From: Dipylidium caninum
Lineage: Eukaryota; Platyhelminthes; Cestoda; Cyclophyllidea; Dipylidiidae
Direction of reading: 5' to 3'
DNA: 64,000 nucleotides
NCBI GenBank assembly: GCA_017562135.1
Contig: QEYB01000825.1
Coordinates: 1 to 64,000 of the forward strand
The notes below the pieces were generated by a model, which was not told where the DNA came from, ran no database searches, and worked only from the letters and a program-made list of their open reading frames with translations. The stretch's first letter is position 1. Each line of letters starts with the position of its first letter. The translations under genes were made by a program, and so were the position numbers. This document shows, piece after piece, positions 11,031-24,300 of the stretch.

Positions 11031-14000
11031 TTTCTTGACGCTTTGTTGTGTGTCCTTCTTAACTTCTCATTATAAATAACGTCAGACTTTAGTCAATGTA
11101 AAAAACTCTAGTTACGTAAAAAGCGTCCCCAATTTTTGTTCACCTTTTGAACCATATTTGTTCTTGGAGTTTGTTTGTGTTGGTTATACAAACATCGCGG
11201 CCCTGACGTCTCAATTTGGCTTCGAGGCCATTGTCTGGGGCTTTTCTACGCTGCCATTTAAGTATATGGAAGTGCAGTATCATTTCTTCGGCACAGAAGT
11301 GTTTTTTAAAATTACTTACAGCCTCTGGTTTCCCCGTTTGCAGGACGGAATCTGAATTTGTTTCCGGAGACCAATTGAATTGTCTTAGCTTTTGTGCAAT
11401 ATTAGGAAGCAATGCGTGGAATCCCTGACAAGCGCGATCGGAAGGAGGTGACGTTGCAGGCGCGCCCATATCAAGTTGAAATCGCCGACATGGCCCGCTG
11501 CAGTAGCGTCATCGTTAAACTAAATACTGTCTTGGGAAAAATTTATCGCCGTCATGGTGATGCGATACCACCTCCCTGAGACCTACGTTCCTGTCTCAGC
11601 TTGGTGGCAAACGTATTTTATTCATTGCAAAAACAGGTATCTTTAGTGCAACTTTGGGCTTTTTGTCGTTTTTTTCATGTTTGTGATAGACTCGTGCTCT
11701 TCTTTTTTTAGTTCACTTAGTTTATCAACACGCAGAATTTTTGCGAGCTCAACTTCCGGTGAAAAGCGATGAGATCGGTATCTATCATGGCAAGTGACGC
11801 CCACCGTGTGGATCGATAGTTGGTCGTCGTACTTTTGCCACATTAGTATTCTGCTTAACGCATTTAAGCTCTTTAGGGGAAAGTCACCTGACACTTTTTC
11901 TTTGTGCTTCAGAATATTTGGGATGAGCAACTGGAACGTCATCGGTACTAGTGGGTACTCGCGGGGCGTGTTCCGAGATGCCCTAAATCATGGGAAAATT
12001 AGTTTGACGTAACATTTGTCTTCTTATCTTCGACGAATGTCATCACGCCGATCCTGAAACCAAATCCGACTTCACAGACATCTGTCAACACCTACACAAA
12101 TTCCCACCGGGCCCATGGCTCCCTGACTACTCTCGTGGACCTAAAGTACGTACCGACGAAAGCCATAATTTTTTGCGCTTGAAACTGTCTTTTACATAAA
12201 GTGGGGTCCTTTCCCCCCTAAATCATTGTTTGCATTCAGTTGCGTTGACCTTTCAGGTGTTGGGTTTATCTGCTTCTCTGGTGAACAATGTGAAACCGGG
12301 AGAATTGAGTGGAAAAATCCGAGGATTAGAGGCGCTGATGCGGGCTAAGGTTGTCACTTCCACAGACAGTTCGATAAAAAGTGTGAATGGGTCTACGACA
12401 GTTTCACATTACTAAATTCGAACGTGGCGGATCCTAATATTCTACCCAACGAGCTCTACCGTCCCTTTGCCCAATGTCTCCTTCGTGGTGTCGAAATGCT
12501 CGATAAGTAGCGGACTTCTCCAGTTCCCACTCTCCTTCTCAAATGGTGTTTTATTATATCCGACTCTTCTCTAATAATAGACTCGCATCTAAGATTGCGA
12601 ATGTTGAACGGATCGACTTCGAGACCCTATTCGACACGAACAGGCAGATCAAGAAAGAGGTCTTCTTCTTCCTTGGTGGAGTTGAGTGACTTACAACCGA
12701 GGAGGATTAAAGCGACTCCTCACCCAGTGTATTTTGCACAATGGAAGAGTTTGGCGTATACTGTGCTGTTCATGTGAGTACCGTCGGCATTTAAATCTCT
12801 GACACGCTATCTGCCTCTCTTGTTGACTTTCGCCTTCTTGCTTTGACAACAACCTCCAATGAATAGGCTTGTGAAGAGACACAGAAGGGACTTCAGAACC
12901 TCCTGCTCTTGAACTCTGCCAATCGAATCACAAACGAAGAATGTATATGTGTCATTTCAAACGTGTCTGAAGGCATTATCGGCGGCGCTAGAAAACGTAC
13001 CGTCAGATAAAGCAGTCTAATGTTGCTCGTCTAAAATTGCCTCCAGTCAACGACCCCAGTCATATCTTCTTGGGGCGAGGCGATTGAAGCGCACTTCCCC
13101 ATGTCCTATAAGACGGTTCAGCTGCTGCATACGATTCTGAAGTTCCGTGTGAGTGACACTACTCTGTCGCCTTGTCGGTTCGATTTGTTATGCCTGTGTG
13201 TGTCAATTTGTTTTGTTTTAATATTGTTCAGCAAAAGGCTCAAGGAGATGGGCAAAGGTTGTCGGCACTGGTGTTGGTGAAAGAAGAGAATCACTGCCAA
13301 GTCGGTGGCTGATCTCATCACCGGAGTTTCCCAGATGGCACCCTATGTATGCGGGATTAAGGGCGTCATTTTGTGTCAGTTCCAACCCCGACCAAGACGG
13401 TGGTGAGTTAGGGGATGTCGAGCATTGTCGTTTTGATGCTTGGACGATCGGATATTGGTGCTGTTACTGCTTTTCAGGCCTCGATGTCCACCGTGGAGCA
13501 GTTGAGGACGTTGGAGGACTTTCGGTTGGAGAAGTTTAACGTGATGGTGGCAACGAATGTGGTGGAGGAGGGGATGGATGTGCACGCCTGCAATCTTGTC
13601 ATTAAGGCCGACTCACTGACTAACTTCAGATCGTTCATTCAGTCGCAGGTGGGCGATTTTTTTGCTTTGGGCAACTTAATTCGGCTGCGAACTTATTTCC
13701 AATCACGAGTTATGATCGTCATTAAGTTCGATGAATTGCAGATTGATAGTGGTGCATTCATGGAGTTGGACGGTTAGATTTCGAGTTATTTGAAGAAGGT
13801 GGACTTGGAAGTCATTGTCAATGCCGCCAAATGGTGAGGCCTCGGTCCCCTTTCGGTTGTAGAAGGGTTCCGCCTCTATGGAGGAAGACTGGTGAAGGAG
13901 GCGAAATAGCTTTAAGTACTTGCACTCTGATGACATCTTAGTAGATGGGCGAGTACCCTACTACGGTGGATGGTGTGGCTTCGCCTGAAGAACAAGGCGT

Positions 14001-17000
14001 CGGAGTGTGTAGCCATCCCGGCGTGGAGAATTTTGAAGAGCGGTGTCACCGAGTGGTGGTGGAGTGAGGGCGTTGAAACAGTCGAGTGGGGTGGGCATGT
14101 GTAGACTCCCTGGGGGACGTCTAGATTGCCTCTGTAATGTATTCCTTTTGGTTTCAGGGGAGAGCTCGGGCCGTAGTTTCTCACTTCGTTATCCTCACTG
14201 ACGACGCGGAGAAGTGCCGGTCAAACGTGAGAAATTTTATGCAAATAGAGCAGGTGATTAGAGACATGGGTGTTGGTCACGCTTTTCGTATTGCTTAATT
14301 ATGAATGGTGTGGAAGGGAGTGCTCCAAATTGACGGCCATTCCTGTGATCCATGAAGGCGATTGACAATGCCCTGGAAGATCGGTGCGTTGAGAGTTTGA
14401 GGGATGAGGAGAGATGCGGCGGACGTCAACGCTCTTCAAGTTAGCGACGTTTCCTACATGCCCTATGGGGTCGAGGGACCACGGATCACGAGCAATAGCG
14501 CTGCCTCCGTTCTCATGAGGTAGAATCTTCCCGTCGCGACATTTTGCTAAGCGTGTCAGCGTCTCTCTCTTTCTTCCATAGTGGTGTTTGCATCGTCGCG
14601 TGCATTTAGGTACATCGCTGTGCTGAAGACGGACTCGACGTACCCCCTCAAGATACTGTATTCAGTGGAGAAGACATTTGGTGGCTATCGGTTTAAACTG
14701 CTCATGCCACCGCCGTCACCGCTGCAGGAGATAATTACGGTTTGTATCCTCCCTTCTCCTTACTAAGACGTTCCCCCTTCAATTGAAACCCTTGCGCCAT
14801 GTTGCTCTTAAGGGGGCGGGGCAGTGTAAAGGCAGAAGTAACAATGCGTTGTGTGTACTTTTTCAGGGTCCGTTTGCATCTTCCAAGGAATTGGCCAAGC
14901 AGTTGTGCAGATTGACGGCTTGCAAACAACTCCACGAGAAAGGTGGGTTTTAGCGTCTGAGGGAACGTGTCCCTCCCTTCTGCAGCTTCATTTCCCACTG
15001 AACACATCGCCTCGAGACGTCTGTTCCCACCATTGGGAGAGTGTCCGGTGCCCCTGAGTGGGTCAACCTTCAGCATTGCTACTTTTCTTCTATGCGGTTG
15101 TTCGGTGGATGTTGTAGGCTGATAACTGCATGTGGGCGGGATGTTTTGTGTGTTGAGACACTCACACGAGTGCGATTAGGTGAAGGAGGCCACGGGGTGT
15201 TGTGCCGGTGTACGTGCTGATTCGAAAGCTCAGGCAGTGCTCTTAACGAACTTCTTTTGAGTGAGCTTGTATTCTCTCTATGGTCCAGTTTATAGCGGCA
15301 TTTGAGACGCAAAAGCAGTTTTGGAGAGTAGTGCAACAGTGGTTTTTTTTAGGTGAACTCTTTGATTGGGCACTTGAGAGAACCGTCGTGAGTTAGTCGT
15401 GATTGATGCTATGCTGCTGAGTTGGCTTAGCGGTTTCACACGATGTGTGATTTGACTTAGGAGTGTGATTGGCTGTGTCACAAATTCGACTAATGTTCAT
15501 TGTCGCCACGGCTAGCGGCTTACTGGGTTGGGGTCCGAATTTGTCAGGACGTCTGGTCGGTCACACAGCGGTGAATTTGTTGTGAGTTGGCACAGCTCCT
15601 GCTTGTCTTTGCGCCCGAGGGACTTGACTTATGCGAGTTGGCACGGGTGTGCACGCTCTCGCCTAGTGGTCCACATGGGGTCCGTGATAGCTGGGAACGT
15701 GGGAAGAAGCTGGAATGTTTGCTGATGCGGAACACTAATTGGCTTCGTCGCCTTTTTGAAGTTTCAGCTTCTCGGCCCGATGCCAGCCTCCGCGACTGAT
15801 GTGGGTTTTCTTGTTAATAACTCCTGCTGGAAAAGGCATAAGGGGTTGAGGAGCGCCGAGTGCCTTCTCTACTCCTAACTCTAAATATACACATACATAC
15901 TCTTGTGGTAGTCAGACGACTTTCCTTCTCTTCCCCTCGCTGATGTTCACGTTGCTCTGATATAAAACATTTTGTGTTCAGTTCGAGCGTTAGTTGCTAT
16001 CGTGTTTAGTCCTGTGTCTACGTTTCGATGCTCTCCCTTGCCCCGTACCCTCCTCACACTCTCCCCCTCACCCACACGCACACAAAATCCTCATTCTGAC
16101 CGCTTCCTCGTGTGTTTTTTCCCGTTCTCCTTGAAAGGGTTGCTCAACTCCGACTTGTTACCCATCGACTTGCGTAAACTGATCGAACTGGGCAAGCGCA
16201 CGAGAATGTCCGATGAAGAGGAGAGGCAGGCGCAGATGGAGTCGTTGACCTCCGATTTGAGTCGGTTTAATCTGAACAGCGCAGCAGCAGCGTCGACTGC
16301 GGAGTCGAGGCTGCCGAGTGTTGCGGCACAGAAGCATCATCTGTTGACGAGTTTCGATGACGACATTTTCACCAAGAAAGTGTTGCTGGACGAACTGTTC
16401 ACTGATGAAGGCGCCTCGAGGGGTACTGTTGAGGGCGGTGGCGTTGAATGCAGGCAAGATGCCAACCTGGAAGTGGATGATGAGGAGGATGAGGAATTGC
16501 CCTTTGGAATAGTGGCATGTGGCGTGGCTCCGCGGTCCCAGTGCAGACCCACTTGCGATTTCAGCGCGGCGAGCAAGGTAGGTCCGGGTGTTTGACTACC
16601 CGTTTGGACGCCTACTTGATGCGTCACATGCCTCCTGAGCCGAGGTCAAGGCTTTTATGGGAATAGGTGCAGGGGACAGTCGTGAGTCCTGAGGCTACTT
16701 CCGATGCGAGATTGGAGAGACACGGAAAGTCCCCGCCGGAGGTGTTTGGTAGCGACGGCAGAGATGATGAGGAGACGGTGAAGACGAATGCACAAGTGAA
16801 GAAGTCGAAAAACGCAGGTTACTACGAAGTTCATGTAAGTTCCTTCAATGGGTCTGGCATATGTAGGGGAGCGAAAAGGAGGGGAAGGGGAGAGAGAAGA
16901 GAGTGCTCTTTTGCTTGGTGGATTTTCAGCGTCTCCGCGTCCTCTCTGCGCAATATCAACACGGAATCGAGGCAAATCGGCCGGTTTGTCTATACACTTG

Positions 17001-20000
17001 GCGACTGCCCTCGCCGGAACAGGTCGCCCGTCTGGCCAAGGTCGACCCAGGCTGTTTCCGCTACACGGATCAGACGATTGGTCTGCTCTTCTCCAAGCCC
17101 ATCTGCCAGGTTTGGCCTTTTTTAGCCTTGCGCCGCCAGCATATCCATCGTTTGCCTGTGTGTCTGAGTGGAGAGGTTAGAATCACCGGGTGACGAGGGA
17201 GAGGAGGCTGTTGAGTAGTTGGCAAATGCTCTGTGACGCTGGCGTCGCCCCAGCTGTAGTCTGGATTGGTGCCCCACCACGATGTTACTCGGTGGCGTTG
17301 GCGGAACCGTGGGATGACAACGGAGGGTTGTGGGTCTCTGCACTTAGCTAGAGAGCTTATTCTCCGCCACTGCCTTTGACCACTTTGATGAATTGGAGGT
17401 GATTTTGTGAGGAAGGCGAATGGAGGAGTGTGGCTATACCCGTGAAGACCACGTGTACGTATGTGTGTGTGTGGCAGTATATGTCAGGCCTTGTAGGGGA
17501 TCGCGGATGTGGCCTACGTGCGCACTAAGCCGCATTTGCGTGAGTGAGCGTCAGGATGTGTGTGTGAGCGGTTTGCTTTGAGGTTGTCTATACCCATGTA
17601 AAGTGGTGCGGAAAGTAATGAGTCGAGGTGTCGACTTCCGAAGTGGTTGTGCAACAGCTGGCAGGGGAGAGTGAGGAAGCGAGAGGCAGGTGAGGCCGCA
17701 GCAGAGTGGTGGTCCCCTGACCGAGTCTTTTTTGGTGTAGTCCACTTTTCGCACTGGGTGTATCCACTGACAGGAGGAGTCGCTTAATGGAGGGTGCAGC
17801 AGGGGGTCGTCAGGGTCCACGAATGGTGTGCCGTCGGAGGGAACGTGGGTCGTTGTCCGGGTGGGGCGGGGTGCTGGTTGGCTGTTTGGTCGGTTGTTTG
17901 GCGTGGCAAATGCGGAACTGCGGCGGGAGGTAGTCGCACAGATGACATGGCGATGGTGTGGTGTGAGTTGTGTGGATGTGTGGTGGGACGTCGAGTAGAG
18001 GGGATGAGTTGTGGCCTTTCTCCCCCGCTACCGTGAAAGTGTGTGTGTGTGTTGTGTGGTATTGCGTTTAGTCTGACATGGTGTGTCGAGTGCCGCTCTA
18101 CATGCAAATGGGGATGATGCGGGTGCGTCTGCGGCTGACACGGACGATGTCGCTGACCGAGGAGCAGTTGGACTTGGCACAACGCACCCACTGTGTCCTC
18201 GCCCAACTCTCCGTTGACATCAATAAGCTGACCAACTTCGACCTCAAGTTGGAATGGGACCAGGTCTCCTTCTTCTCAGCGGCCTCGTCGGACAGCGGCG
18301 CCAGTAGGGCTTCAGACGGGAGTGGGTCCAACTGTGCCATTGACCCCTTCTCGCAGCTGAAGGTGGATCCAGTGAATGCTGAGATATGCTCTCTGTTGGT
18401 AATCGTCAGGCTTCCCGGTAGGTTGTTGCTGCTACTGCTGTCTCGACTCCCTTGTCATTGTGCAGGCTTCTGTTTCCACCACTGACGTATTGCGGTGGGG
18501 GGTAAAATGCGCTGTTCAACTATAAGTAAGAGGAGGGTTGGCTTTTCTCCACTCCCTCTCCCCCCTCCCCCCTCCCAGGGTAGCCAACTTTGTCGTGGCG
18601 GTTATGACCTGGAGACGCCGCCTACCCTCAGGCACTACTCAGCAGCAGCGTTCAGTGTGTGGTGGGCAACCGTGAAAGGGGCAGGATGTGCTGTGTGTCG
18701 ATAGGGAGAGAGTCCTTGGTTAGGAAGGTCGAGTCACTTCATGCTCTGCGTTGGCGCGTTCGTGGCAGTTCCCTGTGTCCCTGTTCCACTGGGCATGGAG
18801 GAATGGCAGTGCTGAGGATAGGCGTGGTGCTGGAAGAGAGCGAGTTTTTCCCACGAGTTGTTTGCATTGTTGGCACCGTCCGGTGTGGGGAGGCGGAGAA
18901 GACGTGTTTCGACAGGGTTTTGTTACAAGTTTGCGCAAGTAAGGTTTAAGTAACCTTGTCGCGTTAAGAGTTTCAGATGGGTGACCGAACTGTCACTGCA
19001 AGGACGGTAGTAGAGGTTGGTACAAGGCCGTTTGCGTGTTGTACGAGGCGGTTGGTTGTGTTTGCAAAGCGGTACACGGGAGACTGTGTTCGCCGGGACA
19101 CGCCTGGCGAGCGTTGATTAAGTGTTGTCTCATGACTGGTCAGATGGACGGTTTGACGAGGAGGCGTCCCGCGCCCTGGTGCAGTGGGGAGAGGAGAAAG
19201 TCCGCTGCATCAACGGAGGAGGAAATGGGGTGTGGGCGCCGTCAGCGAAGGACCAAGTGCCGGTGCAGAGCGGCATCTGCCCACGATACGGCGTTCAGCT
19301 AGCCAGTGTTCCCATGGAGGAGTGGCGCGGCCTTCTGGTGCGTCCCATTGACTTGCCAGCGGAAGATCCGGCCAGCTTCGCGGTGTGGGGACCCAATGCC
19401 AATGGTCTGCGCGCCTCGAGCCCCATTTCTGAGTGCATGGCGAAACGGCTTCCAGAAGAACTTCGCGAGCAAGGGGTTATTTCATTCCTGAATTACACGG
19501 AGCACAAGCATGGCACTCTCGTCCGCCTGGTGAAGGAGACTCGTGGCGTTGACGCCTCCGCTCGCCTGGCCACAGTCACCCGAATCTCGCGACATCGGAA
19601 TGCAGCCAATGTGAGTTGACACCCTATTCTAGTGCGGTCGTGGTTGTCGCAAGCCTCGTCTATCATGCGAGTGAGACTGTGTGCTGGAGCGGATGTGGCG
19701 TAGGTGGGCTTCCGACGAGAGGGCACAGTTTTTACTGTTGCGTAGTTTTCTGGGCCATTTGACTCGTTTACGCTACCACTTGGAATGAGTGTCAGCCTCG
19801 CCGCTCCCGGTTGGCCCCACTTTTTTCTTGGAGCAGAGTCAGAAGTGCCAAATCACAGGTGATGGAGCCCGAGTGAGAGTCCTCTTGGCAAGGTGAATGT
19901 GTTTTTTGACATGTTTTCACACACATGCACACGCGCGCACACATTCACACACTCAGCGAGACTCCAAGGAAATTGGCGAAAGGTGACGCCGCGTTGCGTG

Positions 20001-21363
20001 GTCGAAGATGCTGATGACGATGATGAGGAAGAAGATGATGATGTGTGGGTGGGTGGGTGAGTGGAAAGAAAGGCAAGGCGACGGTGTGTGGTGTGGCCGG
20101 CGTCTCCCTCCCACGTGTGTACTTGCAGATTTGCTAAGTTTTGGGACTGGTGGTAGAATTGGCGGGTGGTGGGGACTTTTGGATTGCACTGGCCAGTGCG
20201 GAGCGTGAATGAGACCGTGAATCCTCAGCAAAGTTGCGTGCCCATTCGAGTATGCGGAGGGGGGGGGGGAGGGGCGGAAGGGCGTGTTGAGCAAGAAGTA
20301 GGTCGCAGTAATTGCTGCGACGGGAGATGCGAAGGAGTGAAGTAGTTGAGAACGGAGACGTCTTTTATTTTACCTTAACCGATCGCACCCCTCGTTTGCG
20401 ATGAGCAACCACCGGCGAGAAGATTGTAGGGCAGAAGATGATGTCTTTTCTGTCATCCGTTCGCCTAGGTAATGTCGGGCGTCGGTTGCGTTTGGGCGGG
20501 GGTGGAGCAGGAAGACAGGCTGCCGCACCTCTGCCTCGTGCATCCGCTGAACACGTGGCTGTGGCTGATTCTCTCTCTTACTCCCACGGTGCTCCATGAG
20601 GTGTGTCGTTGTCTTTCAATCGAAGAATTGGCAGGTCGCCTGCGCGAAGTGCTGGTCGTGCACCCCTCCACCCTTTTCCAACGTCTGCCCCCCGCCTCCC
20701 CGGGGGACCTTCCTGTGGGCGAATTTTTAATGCCTGACCGGCACTCTGCATCACCAGTGTGCACTCCGGCGATGCGCAAGCATCTCGTTCGAGGGCAGGA
20801 CGCCTCGTGGCATTTCGAAAGGCCCGGTGTTGTCTTCAGTCTTGAGTCGGAGGCCTGCCTGGACGCGGAGATTGAGGCGAAGTACTCTGTGAGCGAGTAA
20901 TGTGTTAAAATGTGGTGACTCGCTTCTATGCTCGTCAATTTTCCGTCTTCTCCCTAGCCCCTGGAACTGCATCAAGTGCCTCCACTGAACAGTCTGTACG
21001 AAGCGTTCACAGCAGTGAGCGCCAATGAGGCGGTTAACTTGGAGCGACTGGAGACGTTGGGTGACTCCTTTCTGAAGTTTGTGGCCACCCTGCGCGTCTT
21101 TGCCACCTCGCCGCCCTCGATGGACGAGGGTCAGCTGACGCAGGCTCGCGTGAGATTCATCTCGAACTCCTCTTTGTATAAGACTTCGGTGAAATTCGAC
21201 CTCTTTCGGTACTTGAGTTCTGCCGACTTCAAACCCGAACTGCGATACGTGCCGCCGTGCTACACTCTGGCAGATCCGGTGAGTGGCGTTGTCGGTGTTG
21301 ATGCGCTCCTCGTGAAGCTGGTACTTTCCTCCTTGATCCTGTTGCTTTTCCTTTGCCCTCTTT
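11031..21363. repeat. Right arm of the giant inverted repeat
   Basis: This arm is the plus-strand partner of 1-10,552. Its outer end is fixed by the left window edge, which matches the pyrimidine-rich intron around 21,335-21,363. Sequence after that is single copy in this window. Relative to the left arm it has cleaner exons from the PAZ to the RNase III part, but it carries frame breaks in the helicase part (Walker A near 11,525; before the DECH box near 12,008; near 12,390 and 12,435). Confidence 0.92.
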
Positions 21364-24300
21364 TGTGGTGGGTAGGTTGGAGCCTTTGAACGTCTCGATT
21401 CGCGCAAATACGTGAAGATGTATGACAAGGCGATCGCGGACTCAGTGGAGGCCTTTTTGGGCGTTTGCCTGCTGACCATCACGGCCCCGAGGGTGGCGCG
21501 TCTCCTGCATCTGCTCGGTATTTCGGAATATGCGATGGCAGGGGATGAGACGGTGGCGGGGGGAGACGGTTTTCTTTCGTGGGTGCCACTGCTGTTGAAG
21601 CCGGAGCATCGGAGCATCGATCCGGGACTGGCGTTGGCGAACAGCGCGGCGATGTCGAAACGGCGAGCTGAGGTGGAAAAGATGATACAAGTAAATGTGC
21701 AGCAGTGCCCGTCTGGGGGGAGGGCGGCGCAACCGATGAGCAGAGACTGGCGTGACGTGATCGAGACGAAACGGTTGGAATTGCAGCCGCTGGAGCACAT
21801 TATCGGCTACAAGTTCAAGCGGATTGAAACTCTTCTGCAGGCCGTCACGCACCCCTCCTCGCACTATGCACGCGTCTGGGGTTGTTACCAAAGGTGGTGC
21901 TTCTCCTCCCCCCCCCCCCCCCTTCCCTCTTCATCATCCTCTGCTCTGCCCTTTCATGGCGTCTGGTTTGGGCGTGCAGATTGATGCTGTGCTGCGAGAG
22001 ACGAGGGCAGAGGGGAAGGGCTCGACGCAGTCCGTGGCATTCCAGTGTGGCGCATTAATGCGTTGCGGAGAAGTTGGGAGGAGTGGGTGTGAAGGGCATA
22101 GTTGTAGCCTCTGGCGACTCCTTCCCCTTTTGCTTCTCTCTTTCTCTCCGGTCGAGTTGACGATAGTCCTGGTGTGAGGCGTTGGCCGGGGACGTTGAGT
22201 GTGGTGCCGTGTTGGGGCCGTTGCCAAGCACCTGCGCATCCATGGGGGCTGTAGAGGTGACAGTGACTTGGTGGGTCCACCATTGACTGGTCTCACTACG
22301 CTGAAGGAATGTTCCTTGAGGCGATGCGAGGCGCTTGTCGAGGGCGCGGAGGCTTCTCCTTTCGCTCCCTTCCTTCCCCCTTCCCTCCCCACCCCTCGAG
22401 AGCGGGGAAGTCGGAGCAGTTTTGTGTCGTGGCTAAAAGAGTGCTTCTTTTCAGATTGGAGTTTTTGGGCGACGCCGTTCTGGATTTCGCGGTGACGAGG
22501 CGCATCTACGAGGCGTACCCGAGCATGGACCCAGGTGAGCATGGACTTCCTCGAGGGGGTGGGGTGGGGGTGGGGGAAGGAAGTGCGAAGTGTGGCGGGA
22601 CGTGTCTCTCACTCTTGTCATTGCGACAGGTGAATTGACGGACCTGCGCGCCGCTCTGGTGTCCAACGTCAATCTGGCAATTGTGTCCGTTCGCACGGGT
22701 ATTTTTAAGTTTTTGGAGCAGATGGACGTCAACCTGTGGTCTTTCATCAACAACTTCTCGAGCGTCGTGTCGCGCGGGGTGAGCAACATTTGGAAGTGCG
22801 AGGTGAGTGGGGGCTCCCACAGCGTCCTATTTACTCTCGACCACGTTCTTCTTCTTTTTCTTCTCCTTCTCCTTCTTATCCTCGCAGTACGACGTTAACG
22901 AGAGGAAGGAAGCGCTGTCCTACAAGGTGCTGGGCGACATGCTGGAGGCCATAATCGGAGCCATCTTTGTGGACTCGGGAGGCTCCACTCCAGTTGTCAC
23001 CAGTGTTATTTCACATTTGTTGGCAAGGGAATTCGGTACGTCCCTCCTCTCCCCACCTCCGCTCTCCCGTCACGTGTGTGTGTTTTGTATGGCCACTTTC
23101 TTCATTCGCTTTAAATTGTTCGCACTGCACCGTAGGCGTAGTGATTCCTGAACTCTCCAACCACTCACGCTTAGTGATGGTCTGTGTGTCGGAGTAGGTG
23201 CTTCTCTGGGAGGAAGTCGTGTTTTTTGGCACAGGACTATTGCGCGGCACCCGTTTGGCGTGAGCAGATGCGTTTCGTCGCGAAACCGCCTGGGTTTGAC
23301 GAGGCGACAAGAGAGACGCGCAGATTGTGCGCCGTCGATTGAGTGGCGTCTCTGTCTGTCGGTTGATGAGAAAGCCAACCTCCCTGCCTTGCCTATGCGA
23401 TGAAGGCGATTGTGAGCTGTAGACGAGGGATATCCGATCTTGCATGATGATTGCCAGGTAGCTTGACGAGGATCTGACGCCACCGCCACCAGCTAGCAAT
23501 GAGACTGTCGCCGAAGAAAACAAGAATAGCATGCAATGATGCGAATAACCATCTTCTGTTAGTGACCTTGACATCTTGTCTGCCCACCAGAATGAGGATA
23601 TTTCGGTGGAGGGCAGAATTTCCGATGCACCCTGATTGTGGCAGGAGGACTTGGGCGTTTACCTGACCGTGTCTCCCCACGAACTGACTGTGAGGATCAG
23701 CGCATGGAGGAAGTTCTGGTGACCTGTCGGTGCACCTGACATGTGAGCTCGCGAGCGGTTGGTTGAGTGTGCACTGCAGTGCGAGGAAGGCGAGGCGGTG
23801 AGGGAGAAGATGCGCCGGATGGAAGTGGTGAGAGGCGGGGCTGAGGGAGCGGAGTTGGCGGGAACCGTGCTCAACCGATGCGGCGCGAAGTGGTGGCGCC
23901 TTGAGGGGAGAGTGTGGAGTCCTCGTTAGGTTGGCAGTCGAGCGTGCCATTCTGTTACGAGGCGGTTGGTGGGGCGGGGGAGAGGGGGGCATTTGGTCAT
24001 TCGCAGGTTGGTTGCATCAACGCCTCAACTGGTGGTGAGAGGAGGACGATGGTTGGAGGCGGGGATGCGTATTGTGTGCGTGTTGTTCGTCTGCGCGTCG
24101 ATGTGTCTGCCGTCGGCCAAGTGCGCGTCGGTGGAAGCGTTTGGCGGTTGGTGGATGGTGGGTAGCGGGCGGGCGAAGGGGGTTTATGCTTGCGTTCCAC
24201 TTGTCCTTGGTTTGTTTTGCAGAAACGTATGACAAAGAGCTGCCTCTTGACCCGGTGAGAATAATGCACGAGTTGTACCCAAACCTGGAAATCAAGTAAG

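Noticed and set aside
11140..11469. A 109-codon minus-strand frame over the Dicer start
   Set aside because: It is antisense to the plus-strand segment that opens the Dicer helicase and shows no motif; parts are mirrored in the left arm only because the arms are inverted copies.
20751..21800. A 349-codon open frame on the minus strand opposite the Dicer RNase IIIa exons
   Set aside because: It is antisense to exons with intact RNase III motifs in conserved phase, and its own sequence has no recognisable domain.
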